This document shows positions 8,409-18,696 of a DNA stretch of 64,000 nt, in pieces. Both the position numbers and the translations under genes were made by a program. The notes beneath the pieces were generated by a model, which was not told the origin of the DNA, searched no databases, and was given only the letters and a program-made list of their open reading frames with translations. Source of the stretch: Shewanella sp. CG12_big_fil_rev_8_21_14_0_65_47_15 (GTDB lineage: Bacteria; Pseudomonadota; Gammaproteobacteria; Enterobacterales; Shewanellaceae). Every line of letters begins with the position of its first letter. Within the stretch, counting starts at the first letter, position 1. Location: positions 57,366-121,365 of the forward strand of contig NZ_PFGL01000012.1 of the NCBI RefSeq assembly GCF_002783505.1, written 5' to 3'.

Positions 8409-9761
8409 TTACTTGGTTAATTCAAACAGTGCCATAGCTTCGATATGGTGTGTTTGTGGGAACATATCGATAAGTCCTAGCTTTTGTAGCTTGTAGCCCC
8501 GTTCTAATAAAACCGCGCTATCGCGGGCCAAGCTCGCAGGATTACACGAAACATACACGACTTTGCGCGGCTTCATTTTCTTCAGCCATTGCAAGCTTTC
8601 AAAGGCACCCGCACGGGCGGGATCGAGCAGTAATTTATCAATTTTGCCCATCCAAGGCTCAAGGGATAAATCCGCACTTAAGTCGCCGTGGTAAAAGGTC
8701 AAATTATCCAGATTGTTGGCTTTAGCATTCACGCGCGCCTGCGTCACCATCTCGGCAACCCCTTCGACGCCAATCACATCCGCGCCCATTTTCGCTAAGG
8801 GCAAACTGAAATTCCCCATGCCGCAGAACAAATCTAAAATGCGCTCGTCTGGCGCTGGCGCTAGCCAATCCATCGCTTGAGCGACCATAGCCTTGTTGAT
8901 TTGGCCGTTCACTTGCACAAAGTTACCGGGAGTGAAACTTAAACTCACCGCATCCGACTGCGCATTTTCATCTAACAGCTGATACACAGGTAACACTAAC
9001 TCGGTGCCAACGCCTTGGAATTGGCCTTCGTTGTCCTGCAAACAAATATGGATTTGATGCTGCTCGGCAAAGGCTGACAGCTTAGCGAGATCTTTATCGT
9101 TTAACGCCTTAGTGATCCGCAGCACGGCGAAGTGACCATTATCGGCGGCAATCAACTCAAGGTGACCTAAACTGGCTTTAGCCGACAACTGATTCAGCAA
9201 CTTAGCAAAGGGGACGATCAAGTCAGATAACGGCTTAGCTAACACCTGACACTGGCTGATTGGCACCACATTGCTGCTACTGGCCGCGCGGAAACCTAAG
9301 CTTAAGTGTTTGGTATTTTTATCAAATAAAGTCGCAAGACGGGCACGGCGACGATAATGCCAACCTTCCCCCGTTAATGCGGGCGATAACGCGCCGCCTT
9401 CGGCACCGGCAAACTTCGCCATAATATCCAGCAGCGCGGCTTCTTTATGCTCACGCTGGCCCGCTAATGACATATGCTGTAAGTCGCAGCCGCCGCAGGT
9501 GTGATAGTGTGGACACTCAGGCTCGACGCGCTCAGGGCTGGGCGTATCGACTTTAATTAACTTGGCACGGGCGTAATTTTTCTTTTGCTCGGTGAGCTGT
9601 ACCGTCACGGTTTCATCGGGCAACGCGCCGGGGATAAACACGACTTTACCTTGATGTTGTGCTATACCAGCCCCTAAGTGATCGAGCTGATCCACGCTCA
9701 GCGATAACTTAGCCGACAACTGTTTGGAACTATTTGGTTTTGCTTTAAAAAATTGCGCCAT
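8409..9761 (-). CDS. rlmD: 23S rRNA (uracil-1939-C5)-methyltransferase RlmD
   Basis: This 450-residue protein uses S-adenosylmethionine to make m5U1939 in 23S rRNA. After an N-terminal TRAM domain ([19 protein letters not shown]) there is an iron-sulfur cysteine cluster, [10 protein letters not shown], at about residues 84-93. The methyltransferase half has the SAM loop [12 protein letters not shown], a DPARAGA motif and the catalytic region [14 protein letters not shown], so it is RlmD rather than TrmA. The ATG start at 9761 leaves 100 bases to the divergent barA. rlmD next to relA and barA is the conserved gammaproteobacterial arrangement. No truncation is visible. Confidence 0.95.
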   Translation of the reverse strand: MAQFFKAKPNSSKQLSAKLSLSVDQLDHLGAGIAQHQGKVVFIPGALPDETVTVQLTEQKKNYARAKLIKVDTPSPERVEPECPHYHTCGGCDLQHMSLAGQREHKEAALLDIMAKFAGAEGGALSPALTGEGWHYRRRARLATLFDKNTKHLSLGFRAASSSNVVPISQCQVLAKPLSDLIVPFAKLLNQLSAKASLGHLELIAADNGHFAVLRITKALNDKDLAKLSAFAEQHQIHICLQDNEGQFQGVGTELVLPVYQLLDENAQSDAVSLSFTPGNFVQVNGQINKAMVAQAMDWLAPAPDERILDLFCGMGNFSLPLAKMGADVIGVEGVAEMVTQARVNAKANNLDNLTFYHGDLSADLSLEPWMGKIDKLLLDPARAGAFESLQWLKKMKPRKVVYVSCNPASLARDSAVLLERGYKLQKLGLIDMFPQTHHIEAMALFELTK

Positions 9762-9861
9762 TTCGGCCTCTAAATCAATAAAATACTGGCAAAGACCGCC
9801 CTCTTTCTGGCAGTCTTATAAAATTATCTTAGTCTTTGTCACAGGAAACACCGCCGCTGCT

Positions 9862-12663
9862 ATGAACCCAGTCAACAACATGACCAAATACAGCCTACGT
9901 TCTTGGGTTCTTGTACTGGCACTCGCGCCAACAATCTTGGTCGGTATCCTTCTGGGCAGCTACTTTACCATAAACCGCTTTTATGAACTCGAAGATACGC
10001 TCATTGAGCAGGGCAGTAACATCATTGAGCCGCTCGCCATCGCCAGTGAAGGGGGATTAGTCAGCAACGATCGTGAAGCCACCAAACGTTTACTCGCCGC
10101 GGCGCAGCTCAATAAATCCACCTTAGTGAAATCCATCGCCATTTTTGATATTCACAACCAACTGTTTGTCACTTCCCATTACCATAAAGACTTTGAGATC
10201 ATGCGCTATAAAGAGGCGCTCGGCAATTTACAACAAACAGAAATAGAACATGTCGGCGATAGTCTCATTTTACGCACGCCCATTTTTGCCACAACGCCCA
10301 CCGCAGCCCCCGCCAATATGGAGACTCACACGGAAAATGGCGAGTTATTAGGGTATATTTCCGTCATTATCAATAAGGAGCGGGCCTTACTCGAGCAGCA
10401 CAGGGCCGCCGTTGCCGCTTTTATTATTGTGCTGATCGGGGTGCAATTAAACCTACTGTTCACTTTCCGCTTAGTGAAAAACGTCACCCAACCTATTACC
10501 GAAATGGTGCGTGTGGTCGCCAAAATTCGTGAGGGGAAATTAGACGCGCGTTTAGATGGCAATCTGATTGGGGAGCTGGATTTACTCAAACGCGGTATCA
10601 ATGCCATGGCGGGTTCGCTGTCGGAATACCACGATGAGATGCAGCAAAATATCGATCAGGCCACTTCCGATCTGCGGGAAACCTTAGAACAGATTGAAAT
10701 CCAAAACGTCGAGTTGGATTTAGCCAAGAAACGCGCCCTAGAAGCGAGCCGGATAAAATCTGAATTCTTAGCCAATATGTCCCACGAGTTACGCACACCG
10801 CTCAATGGAGTGATCGGCTTTGCTCGCCAGCTGGTAAAAACCCCCTTGCATTCGAGCCAAGTCGATTATATCAATACCATTGAGCGCAGTGCCACCAACC
10901 TGCTAGCCATCATTAACGATATCCTCGACTTTTCTAAACTCGAAGCCGGTAAAATGGTGTTAGAAAACATGCCCTTCGGTTTACGGGAAACCATAGGCGA
11001 CACTATGACCTTGATCTCGGGTAGCGCCCAAGCAAAGGGCCTAGAACTGGTCGTCGATATCGCCCCCAATGTGCCCGATAGTGTCAATGGCGATGCCATG
11101 CGTGTATGTCAAATCATCAATAACTTGGTCGGCAATGCGATTAAGTTTACCGACTCGGGTAGTGTATTGGTCAAACTCGAATTACAGAGTCAATCGGACG
11201 AACAGGTCGTGCTACGCTGTGATGTCATAGACACGGGCATTGGTATCGATGAAAGTCAGCAGGACTTTTTATTTCAAGCCTTTGGCCAAGCCGATTCATC
11301 AATATCGCGCCGTTTCGGTGGCACTGGGCTCGGTCTAGTCATCACTAAACGCTTAGTCAATCAAATGGGCGGCCAAATTGGTTTTACCTCCTCCGTCGAT
11401 AAGGGCTCAAATTTCTGGTTTACCCTGCCATTAGGGCTCGGTCAATTCCAGCTTGGCGACTCGCTGCCGCTTGAGAAACTCAAACATAAAACCATACTCT
11501 TTTATGAGCCTAGGGTACTGACACACTCAGTCCTCAGCCGTCAATTGCAACTCTGGGAGACCAAAGTCACCCACCATCAGCATATTCCAAGCTTACTCAT
11601 CACCCTCAGCACCACCGAGGGCAACTTCGATTATATTCTGTTGAGTTGCCACGGTTTTAGTGATGCAGGCCAACTGGTTAATACCTTAAATCTAGCCAAA
11701 ACAAAAACCGATTGTTTAATTGTGCTATACGATTGCCAAGAGCAAGATGCACTCAGTCAATTTATCCGCCCCAATGCCGATGTTGTGCTTTCACTTCCGG
11801 TCAGTGAACATCAACTCGCTCGCAATATGCTTTATCCACCAATGGAATACGACATAGTCGCTCCCATTGCTATTGCAGCCCCTGCCGCCCGTCAATCCTT
11901 AACGGTACTGGCAGTGGATGATAATTTTGCCAATTTAAAACTGATAGAAACCTTACTCAAGGAGCTAGTGACCACGGTTGTCGCCGTTAACAGCGGTGAA
12001 GATGCCGTAAAACAGGCGAAGAGCCGTACCTTCGATCTGATTTTTATGGATATCCAAATGCCAGGAACCGATGGAATTAGCGCCACTAAGCAAATCCGCC
12101 AAGGATCGATGAACCGCAACACACCGATTATTGCGGTGACAGCCCACGCGATAGCCGAAGAGCGCGAACTGATTTTAGGCAGTGGCATGGATGGCTATTT
12201 ACCTAAACCTATAGATGAAGCCGCGCTTAAGGTAGTGATCAACCGCTGGATCACGCGGCCCAAGTTTACCCATTTTGATCTGCACACCTTAAATTGGGAT
12301 CTGTGTTTAACCCAGGCCAATCATAAGTCGGACTTAGCCCTAGATATGCTAAGGATGCTCTTGGACTCACTCCCCCAAACCGTGGAGACGATTCAAACCT
12401 CACTGAATCAAAATGATCAAGCCACTATACTCAGTACCATACATAAATTACATGGCGCGAGTTGCTACTGTGGGGTGCCGACGACACAGCGTTTATGCCA
12501 AGAGATTGAATCGGCATTAAAACGTGAAACCCCAGTGGCAGATCTCGAACCGGAAATACTAGAGTTACTTGATGAGTTAACTAAGGTAGAATCGGCGGCA
12601 AAACAAGTGCTATCACAGCTATCAGCGGAAATAACAGATGACCAAGAAAACGGGCTTCTTTAA
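9862..12663 (+). CDS. barA: BarA hybrid sensor histidine kinase
   Basis: The 933-residue product is the membrane sensor that phosphorylates UvrY and thereby drives the Csr small RNAs controlling carbon storage and motility genes. From the start at 9862 there is a transmembrane helix (about 12-35), a periplasmic sensor region, a second helix near 180-200, a HAMP domain, then a histidine kinase domain with H308 in SHELRTPLNG and N/G-box motifs (NNLVGNAIKF, DTGIGI, GGTGLGL). The receiver has D730 in FMDIQMPG, and the C-terminal HPt domain has HKLHG with H861. All three phosphorelay residues are present. ATG 9880 (MTKYSLRSW), which matches the E. coli start, is an alternative. It overlaps the next gene by 26 bases. 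Confidence 0.95.
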   Translation: MNPVNNMTKYSLRSWVLVLALAPTILVGILLGSYFTINRFYELEDTLIEQGSNIIEPLAIASEGGLVSNDREATKRLLAAAQLNKSTLVKSIAIFDIHNQLFVTSHYHKDFEIMRYKEALGNLQQTEIEHVGDSLILRTPIFATTPTAAPANMETHTENGELLGYISVIINKERALLEQHRAAVAAFIIVLIGVQLNLLFTFRLVKNVTQPITEMVRVVAKIREGKLDARLDGNLIGELDLLKRGINAMAGSLSEYHDEMQQNIDQATSDLRETLEQIEIQNVELDLAKKRALEASRIKSEFLANMSHELRTPLNGVIGFARQLVKTPLHSSQVDYINTIERSATNLLAIINDILDFSKLEAGKMVLENMPFGLRETIGDTMTLISGSAQAKGLELVVDIAPNVPDSVNGDAMRVCQIINNLVGNAIKFTDSGSVLVKLELQSQSDEQVVLRCDVIDTGIGIDESQQDFLFQAFGQADSSISRRFGGTGLGLVITKRLVNQMGGQIGFTSSVDKGSNFWFTLPLGLGQFQLGDSLPLEKLKHKTILFYEPRVLTHSVLSRQLQLWETKVTHHQHIPSLLITLSTTEGNFDYILLSCHGFSDAGQLVNTLNLAKTKTDCLIVLYDCQEQDALSQFIRPNADVVLSLPVSEHQLARNMLYPPMEYDIVAPIAIAAPAARQSLTVLAVDDNFANLKLIETLLKELVTTVVAVNSGEDAVKQAKSRTFDLIFMDIQMPGTDGISATKQIRQGSMNRNTPIIAVTAHAIAEERELILGSGMDGYLPKPIDEAALKVVINRWITRPKFTHFDLHTLNWDLCLTQANHKSDLALDMLRMLLDSLPQTVETIQTSLNQNDQATILSTIHKLHGASCYCGVPTTQRLCQEIESALKRETPVADLEPEILELLDELTKVESAAKQVLSQLSAEITDDQENGLL

Positions 12664-13237
12664 GCGTCTAAAGGCGCTAGAACTACCACAAAAACAACTC
12701 TTTGCCATTGCGCTCTGTCAACGCATGTTGCCCAACTACCAACTGTTTTCAGAGGTCTGCGAATTTGGCGATCCGGCGGTATTAAGCACTGTGTTAGAGT
12801 TACTGTGGCAATCCCAATACGACAATAAACTCAAGTTTAATATCGATGTTCATCTGCAGCGATTGGAAGACAACACGCCGGATCCCGCTGACTTTGAGGC
12901 CTATGGCGTTTATCCCGCTATGGATGCCGTCGTTGCCCTATCGACATTATTAGGCGCCATTCAAGGTAAGATTGAAGAAGATATAGTGAATATCAGTAAG
13001 TTATCCTCAAGCACTGTCGCTAACTATATTGAGGCTATCAGCGACGTCGATCTCGTCGACGACGCACTGGATGATTTCATCTTCGCCCATGAAGTCATGG
13101 AAGAAGAAAAAGCCTTACAAAATACCTTACTCGAAATTATTGAAGAAAATCCCAAGATCACCGCAGAACTCGTGAAAGGTTTACGCAAAGATATTATCGA
13201 GGCAGGTGTATCTAATATCGGCATTAGTGTTGCCTAA
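12638..13237 (+). CDS. YjaG family protein (DUF416)
   Basis: This 199-residue protein matches the YjaG/DUF416 family: it has the CQRMLPNY motif near residue 27, FGDPAVL, a YGVYPAMDAVVAL stretch near residue 88 and the C-terminal GLRKDIIEAGVSNIGI, which is characteristic. Its function is not established. It is soluble and mostly helical, with no signal peptide and no obvious active site. It starts inside the end of barA (26-base overlap), so it is co-transcribed with barA. That linkage is worth noting, though I know of no functional connection. It appears full length. Confidence 0.85.
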   Translation: MTKKTGFFKRLKALELPQKQLFAIALCQRMLPNYQLFSEVCEFGDPAVLSTVLELLWQSQYDNKLKFNIDVHLQRLEDNTPDPADFEAYGVYPAMDAVVALSTLLGAIQGKIEEDIVNISKLSSSTVANYIEAISDVDLVDDALDDFIFAHEVMEEEKALQNTLLEIIEENPKITAELVKGLRKDIIEAGVSNIGISVA

Positions 13238-13350
13238 GTCTTAACCGCGGTAATTTCAATCTGTGTTATCTAGGGTATTTGACACTTAGATAACACCAGG
13301 TGAAGCACGCCAACTATTCTTTATCCTGCGTAAATTAGCCGATTTAGCCT

Positions 13351-13584
13351 ATGAGAAAAATCGTTTACCAAGGCTTTATCCTCACAAACAATGAGGGCCG
13401 TACCGATACTTGGAAACTCACTATCGGTCAGCAAAGCCGCATGGGATCCCTATTTGAACTGCGCCGTCTGCTCGGTTATTACCTTGAGTTAGGCATTTTA
13501 CCTGCGACAAGGGCGAGCCTTCAGGAGGTAAAACAAACCCAAAATGCCATGGGGAAAAACGCGATAAAGTCCCGTCAACACTAA
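13351..13584 (+). CDS. Small conserved hypothetical protein
   Basis: This 77-residue protein has no signal peptide or membrane segment. The first half (KIVYQGFILTNNEGRTDTWKLTIGQ) looks like a small beta-rich fold, followed by a helix (FELRRLLGYYLELG). I suspect it belongs to a small family seen in Vibrio and Shewanella (possibly DUF3319), but I am not certain. It stands alone 113 bases after the YjaG gene. Its stop lies two bases from the convergent LysR gene. Confidence 0.6.
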   Translation: MRKIVYQGFILTNNEGRTDTWKLTIGQQSRMGSLFELRRLLGYYLELGILPATRASLQEVKQTQNAMGKNAIKSRQH

Positions 13585-13586
13585 TA

Positions 13587-14486
13587 TCAGCTCATCGAAA
13601 ACAGTTCTGCCGCCTTTGACTGCATAAACTCAATAAAGACCCTGACCTTGAGCGGTTGTTGGCTGCGTTGATGATACAAAATAGAAATCCGCCGCTGCTC
13701 GCCTATCCATTCAGGGAGTAACACTTGTAGTCGCCCCGCTTTAATCTGCTGTTTAACAAATAATTCCGGACCATACAAAATCCCACCGTGATCTAATGTT
13801 GCCTCAATCGCACCGTGCAAATCCGTTAAGGTCAGCTTAGTCGGGCCATTAAAGTAAAAGGACTCACCATTGGGATGTTTTAGATGCCAATTAAATAAGG
13901 GCCATACCTTTATCAACTGATGGTCCTCTAAATCGTCAGGGTGTGTTAATTTGGGGGCATGGGCCAAATATTCCGGTGTTGCAAACAAGCAATAATCCAA
14001 TGCCCCTAAGGTACTCGATACCCACGAAGAATCGGGCTGCGCGCCCCCTACAATCGCCACATCAATTCCCTTATCAATCAAATCGACCAACTCATTGCTT
14101 TGGGAAATATGCAGCCGAATATCGGGATAGAGACGACCAAACTCGTTCAGTGCACGGATAAAGATAATGGAAATAATCGAGATCGGGGCCGCGATGCGTA
14201 ACGTGCCTTCGGGTTTATCACTTCCCACCCCACTAAGTTCATCAAATTGAGCGATAACACTCTGGTAGCGCTGAAATAATGCTAAACCTTCCTCCGTCAG
14301 TCGCAATTTACGGGTGCTGCGCATAAAAAGTTGCTTATCGAGCTTCTCTTCCAACTTCGCTAATTTGCGGCTCACGGTAGCGATGGGCATGTCTAACTCT
14401 TTCGCTGCCTGAGAAAAACTCCCCGCATTGACTAAGTGCACAAACAGGTAAATAAGCTGTAATTCACCACCTAAATCATCATTCAT
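13587..14486 (-). CDS. LysR-family transcriptional regulator
   Basis: The 299-residue product has an N-terminal winged helix-turn-helix (FVHLVNAGSFSQAAKELDMPIATVSRKLAKLEE region, residues about 10-60) and a LysR effector-binding domain from about residue 90. ATG 14486 is chosen because AGGA lies six bases upstream; a TTG at 14522 has none. It is divergent from the AEC transporter, with 185 bases between the two starts. A regulator of this type usually controls its divergent neighbour, so it probably governs the transporter. The ligand is unknown. Confidence 0.85.
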   Translation of the reverse strand: MNDDLGGELQLIYLFVHLVNAGSFSQAAKELDMPIATVSRKLAKLEEKLDKQLFMRSTRKLRLTEEGLALFQRYQSVIAQFDELSGVGSDKPEGTLRIAAPISIISIIFIRALNEFGRLYPDIRLHISQSNELVDLIDKGIDVAIVGGAQPDSSWVSSTLGALDYCLFATPEYLAHAPKLTHPDDLEDHQLIKVWPLFNWHLKHPNGESFYFNGPTKLTLTDLHGAIEATLDHGGILYGPELFVKQQIKAGRLQVLLPEWIGEQRRISILYHQRSQQPLKVRVFIEFMQSKAAELFSMS

Positions 14487-14671
14487 CTTAGTTCCTAATG
14501 CCCCTGTGCGCTGTTTTTTCAATCACAACCTTAACGCTAAGTCACTGTGTTTTTAACATAGAATTATACGACCATAGCGCAATAGCCTTACCGATAAATG
14601 GTATGCTAATTTGCAGACAGTTTTACTGCGCTAGTTCGAATAATATTAAATCAAAAGGATGAGTGAGGGAC

Positions 14672-15634
14672 ATGACTATTTTAACCCCTCTGTTTGCCGT
14701 CTTCGGGATCATGTTACTGGGTACGCTAGTACAAAAGTTGCGCCTCCTTCCCGTTGAAACAGACCAAGTGCTAAACCAATATGTGTACTATATTGCCTTC
14801 CCTGCTATCTTACTGATTGCCCTCGCACAGCAACCGATTAACGAGATTTTGCAATGGGGATTTATTGCTGGCTATAGTGTTGCAATGGTCATTATTTATC
14901 TGATCTGCCTAGGTATATCTCTTATCGCACACCCCAAAAAGCATGCCATAGCCGCGATTAGAGCCCTCAATGCAACCTTTGGTAATACCGCATTTATTGG
15001 GATCCCACTGCTCATCATCCTCTTTCCACAGCAACAAGATGCCTTAGTTGCTGCGGCGATTGCGAGCCTCTTATCCGTGTTGATGTTTGCCGTAGCCTTA
15101 GTCTCATTGGAATTGGCCACGAATACTCAGAGACAACAACATGCTGCCATCATAATGCTTATGGCCGTAGGTAAAAATCCCATCGTCATTGGCTGTTTGA
15201 TTGGCGTTGGGATTTCAGCATCCGGCATTAAGCTGCCCTCGGGGCTGGCAATGATGATCCAGCAAATAGGCAATACTTCTAGTCCCTGCGCTCTCTTTGC
15301 CGTGGGTATGGTATTAGCAAAAGCGATGCGCTATCAAAAGGACAGTTCCCTTTTTAGCATGGCAAATTTTGTCGAACTCAGCGTAATAAACCTCTTTAAA
15401 CTCGCAGTCCAGCCCGCTCTAGTCTTTATAATGTTGAAATGTTTTGGAGTCAGCGGCGACTATCTGGTGATGGGGGTTATTCTCAGTGCATTACCGACGG
15501 CGGCGAGCGTGTATTTGCTTGCCCAGCGCTATAATACTCAGGCATCAACCAGTGCCCAGGGCATTCTATTTGGCACCTTAGTCACTTTCTTTAGTTTGCC
15601 TATCTTAGAAAGCTTAGTAAGAACCCACGCATAA
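14672..15634 (+). CDS. AEC (auxin efflux carrier) family transporter
   Basis: This 320-residue integral membrane protein has about ten hydrophobic segments spread evenly along its length and no signal peptide. The pattern, including the LNQYVYYIAFPAILL region near residue 34 and NATFGNTAFIGIPLL near 105, fits the AEC family of organic-acid or amino-acid carriers. Substrate is not evident from the sequence. ATG 14672 is taken as the start; GTG 14663 is an in-frame alternative. It is divergent from a LysR gene that probably regulates it. Confidence 0.8.
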   Translation: MTILTPLFAVFGIMLLGTLVQKLRLLPVETDQVLNQYVYYIAFPAILLIALAQQPINEILQWGFIAGYSVAMVIIYLICLGISLIAHPKKHAIAAIRALNATFGNTAFIGIPLLIILFPQQQDALVAAAIASLLSVLMFAVALVSLELATNTQRQQHAAIIMLMAVGKNPIVIGCLIGVGISASGIKLPSGLAMMIQQIGNTSSPCALFAVGMVLAKAMRYQKDSSLFSMANFVELSVINLFKLAVQPALVFIMLKCFGVSGDYLVMGVILSALPTAASVYLLAQRYNTQASTSAQGILFGTLVTFFSLPILESLVRTHA

Positions 15635-15691
15635 TCAGTCAATTAAAAATATTACCGTCAATAATGTCGATTATTTACCCAAGTCACTTTA

Positions 15692-15729
15692 CTGTATATA
15701 AAATCAGTATATACTGTTTATCAATACAG
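15692..15729 (+). promoter_or_regulatory. Two LexA boxes upstream of recN
   Basis: Two CTG-N10-CAG elements lie at 15692-15707 and 15714-15729, with starts 22 bases apart (about two DNA turns, same face). Both have AT-rich spacers (TATATAAAAT and TTTATCAATA) like gammaproteobacterial LexA sites. They sit 33-70 bases before the recN start, as expected for tight SOS control of recN. Confidence 0.85.
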
Positions 15730-15761
15730 TGGTTTGGTATGTTTTTCGACAGGAATTCACT

Positions 15762-17423
15762 ATGCTTTGCCAACTCAGCATTAATAACTTCGCTATCGTC
15801 CGTTTTCTTGAGCTAGATTTTCGCCCCGGCATGACCAGCATTACCGGTGAAACCGGTGCAGGCAAATCGATTGCCATCGACGCCCTTGGACTCTGTCTTG
15901 GCAATCGCGCCGATGCCAGCAGTGTTCGCCCAGGCGCCAATAAAACCGAGGTTAGCGCCCGTTTTTCCTTGGATGATATTCCACTAGCAAAACGTTGGTT
16001 AGAAGATAACGATCTTGAACTCGATGATGAGTGCATCCTACGCCGCACTATTGGTAGCGATGGCCGTTCGCGCGCCTACATTAATGGTAATCCAGTGCCG
16101 TTGACACAGCTCAAATTACTGGGTCAGTTGCTTATCGGTATTCACGGTCAACATGCCCACCATGCAATGTTAAAGAGTGAACATCAACTGACCCTGCTCG
16201 ACAGTTATGCCAACCACAGATTACTTATCGATACGGTTGCCGCCAGTTTTCAACGCTGCAAGCAAATTGAGGCAGACCTAAAACAACTCGAAGCTTCTCA
16301 GCATGAACGTATTGCCCGTAAGCAATTAGTACAGTATCAAGTAGAAGAACTCGATGAGTTTGATCTTAAAGCCGATGAGTTTGATGAAATTGAGCAAGAG
16401 CACAAACGTCTGGCCAACGGCACTGAGTTGATTGATACCTGTCAGGCAAGCTTAGAGTTACTCACCGAGGGCGAAGAAAACAACATAGAATCGCTGCTCA
16501 ACCGAGTCGTTTCCCTCGCCGAAGATCTGCAAAGCTACGATCCTGCATTAAGCAATATCAACATTATGTTGAATGATGCCTTAATCCAAGTACAAGAAAG
16601 TGCAGGTGAATTACAGCATTATTTAAGTAAGCTTGAACTCGATCCGACCCATTTCGCCTATTTAGAAGAACGGCTATCAAAAGCCATGCAACTGGCGCGT
16701 AAGCACCATGTCAGCCCGAATAAACTGGCCGAACATCATTTAGCATTAAAAGCAGAGCTGAGCACCTTAGACAGTGACGAAAGCAAGCTCGAAGAAATTC
16801 AATTACAGGTCGATGCCAGTAGAGCCGCTTACCTTAACAATGCACAGAAACTCAGCCAAAGCCGCGCTAGATATGCCAAAGAACTCGACAAACTAGTGAC
16901 TCAGTCTATCCACGAACTGAATATGCCTAAGGGGAAATTCACTATTGATGTCAGTTTTAACCCAGAGTTAATGTCTCCTAACGGCAGCGATCATATCGAA
17001 TTTATGGTCACAACAAACCCAGGGCAACCTTTGCAGCCCATTTCTAAGGTGGCGTCGGGGGGGGAATTGTCACGTATTGGCCTTGGTATACAAGTGATTA
17101 CCGCTAAAAAAGTGGCAACCCCTACGCTGATTTTCGATGAGGTCGATGTAGGTATTTCTGGGCCGACTGCCGCAGTCGTTGGCCGAATGCTGCGCAGCTT
17201 AGGTGAATCAACCCAAGTACTGTGTGTAACTCACCTGCCACAAGTTGCAGGCAATGGTCATCAACATATGTTCGTCAACAAGCAAAATAAGGCAGGTAGC
17301 ACCGAGACAACCATGACCCAGCTAGATAAAGAACAACGCATTCAAGAGCTTGCTCGATTATTGGGTGGCGATACTATCACGACTAATACCTTGGCTAATG
17401 CGCGGGAGTTATTGCAGTCATAG
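15762..17423 (+). CDS. recN: RecN DNA repair ATPase
   Basis: RecN is an SMC-like protein that acts with RecA in double-strand-break repair. From ATG 15762 (AGGA seven bases upstream) it is 553 residues, the family length. It has a Walker A GETGAGKS near residue 30, a coiled-coil middle, a signature VASGGELSRIGLG and Walker B TLIFDEVDVGISG, then a CVTHLPQVA H-loop. All motifs are intact. It is monocistronic in this window and follows two LexA boxes, so it should be SOS induced. No clear intrinsic terminator is visible after it. Confidence 0.97.
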   Translation: MLCQLSINNFAIVRFLELDFRPGMTSITGETGAGKSIAIDALGLCLGNRADASSVRPGANKTEVSARFSLDDIPLAKRWLEDNDLELDDECILRRTIGSDGRSRAYINGNPVPLTQLKLLGQLLIGIHGQHAHHAMLKSEHQLTLLDSYANHRLLIDTVAASFQRCKQIEADLKQLEASQHERIARKQLVQYQVEELDEFDLKADEFDEIEQEHKRLANGTELIDTCQASLELLTEGEENNIESLLNRVVSLAEDLQSYDPALSNINIMLNDALIQVQESAGELQHYLSKLELDPTHFAYLEERLSKAMQLARKHHVSPNKLAEHHLALKAELSTLDSDESKLEEIQLQVDASRAAYLNNAQKLSQSRARYAKELDKLVTQSIHELNMPKGKFTIDVSFNPELMSPNGSDHIEFMVTTNPGQPLQPISKVASGGELSRIGLGIQVITAKKVATPTLIFDEVDVGISGPTAAVVGRMLRSLGESTQVLCVTHLPQVAGNGHQHMFVNKQNKAGSTETTMTQLDKEQRIQELARLLGGDTITTNTLANARELLQS

Positions 17424-17742
17424 TTGGCACTATCGAGCGCAGCAGTATCCATAATACAAAAGCCAGCTCGGCAATGATGTCCATATACAAGAGTCTGTTC
17501 TGCAAGGATCTATATGATGCTCAGTAGCTTACTGGCTCCTCCCTAACACTTTGACACAGGGCAGATTAACAATATTGAATACGAATAAAATCGTATATTA
17601 AACATATTTTTAGGTATAAAGGGGAAATAACGAGTTTCCACCATAAAGTAATGATTTGAATTTAAAAGCGTTAATTTACATAGATTATTATTACCTAAAT
17701 TGCAAATTTGATAGCGATATTTAATATTACTCTATTATTAGG

Positions 17743-17781
17743 CTTCTCCTAGACTTAATAACCCAAAGGAAGTAGGAGAAG
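17743..17781 (+). promoter_or_regulatory. Hairpin covering the ribosome-binding site of the usp gene
   Basis: CTTCTCCTA (17743-17751) pairs exactly with TAGGAGAAG (17773-17781), a 9-bp stem with a 21-base loop. The right arm contains the AGGAG sequence six bases before ATG 17785. The fold would hide this ribosome-binding site, although a second AAGGAAG lies in the loop. It is a candidate RNA thermometer or small-RNA target; the rest of 17424-17784 is AT-rich, with nothing else recognised. Confidence 0.5.
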
Positions 17782-17784
17782 AAC

Positions 17785-18663
17785 ATGTCCTTTCAGCATA
17801 TTCTCGCCGCGATTGATGATGTCATCTCGCCTGCGGCTGTGCTTAAAAAAGCCGTTATTTTAGCCCAAAAAAGTCATGCATCCTTAACCGTCCTAAAGAT
17901 TAAACGAACCCATAACTTCAACTTGAGTCTGCTTTTTCACCAGGATAACTATATTGAAAATAAAGAAAAAAAACGAAAGTCTCTGCTGACGTATCCAAAT
18001 AAAGAGCATCCTATTGTCATAAAAGAATGTCAGTCTCATTCTATCCACAACGCTATCGTCAACGAATGTAAACAACAACCCTATGATCTTATTGTGGTGA
18101 GTCACAAATTCTATCCACCCTTTTTCAGTGAATTTTTAATTGCAGATGAATGGCTATTACTGCGCATGCCAGATATTCCGGTGATGTTTGTCAACCTTGT
18201 TGATTGGCATGAAAATGGACATATTTTAACGGCACTCGAACTAGATAATGAGAATGTCTCACATACGATTTTTAATGAAACCCTAATAGCAGAAAGCAAA
18301 CATATAGCGAATATTCTCTCTAACGACCTCCATTTAATTAACAGCTACCTACCCGATCCATTCTATATGAGCTTTAATGCACCAGACGCTAGACTACTGA
18401 TATCAGAGCGAGATAAATACCAAGAAAAGCTAACAAATGTCGCTCGATATTATAATCTCGATACCGATAATCTTCATGTCGTCGAGGGGTTACCTGAGGA
18501 TACTATTTCCATGGAAGCTCAAAAACTTAATGTGAATATGCTTATTATGGGGAGTGCCGAACACAAGGGATTGTTGAGTCTATTGAAAGGAAATGCTTCT
18601 CGAAATATTATCAATCAATTGAAAACCGATCTTTATATTGTAAAACCGAAATTACAGCATTGA
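17785..18663 (+). CDS. Tandem universal stress protein (UspE-like)
   Basis: This 292-residue cytoplasmic protein has two Usp domains: residues about 1-145 (HILAAIDD start) and about 150-292. The second ends with GSAEHKGLLSLLKGNASRNIINQL, which matches the Usp nucleotide-binding loop GxxxxxG-S type. The first domain seems to lack that loop, as in UspE. UspE-type proteins are linked to growth-arrest stress and cell aggregation; the ligand here is unknown. The gene is monocistronic, with a terminator downstream and a possible hairpin over its ribosome-binding site. Confidence 0.8.
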   Translation: MSFQHILAAIDDVISPAAVLKKAVILAQKSHASLTVLKIKRTHNFNLSLLFHQDNYIENKEKKRKSLLTYPNKEHPIVIKECQSHSIHNAIVNECKQQPYDLIVVSHKFYPPFFSEFLIADEWLLLRMPDIPVMFVNLVDWHENGHILTALELDNENVSHTIFNETLIAESKHIANILSNDLHLINSYLPDPFYMSFNAPDARLLISERDKYQEKLTNVARYYNLDTDNLHVVEGLPEDTISMEAQKLNVNMLIMGSAEHKGLLSLLKGNASRNIINQLKTDLYIVKPKLQH

Positions 18664-18696
18664 ATAAGACGATAACCTTAACGAGAATACTATAAC

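Noticed and set aside
9724..9861. 46-residue N-terminal extension of BarA
   Set aside because: The extension overlaps rlmD on the other strand and lacks family similarity; ATG 9862 or 9880 is preferred.
17708..17721. FNR-like TTGAT half-site before the usp gene
   Set aside because: The second half (ATATT) matches at only two of five bases.
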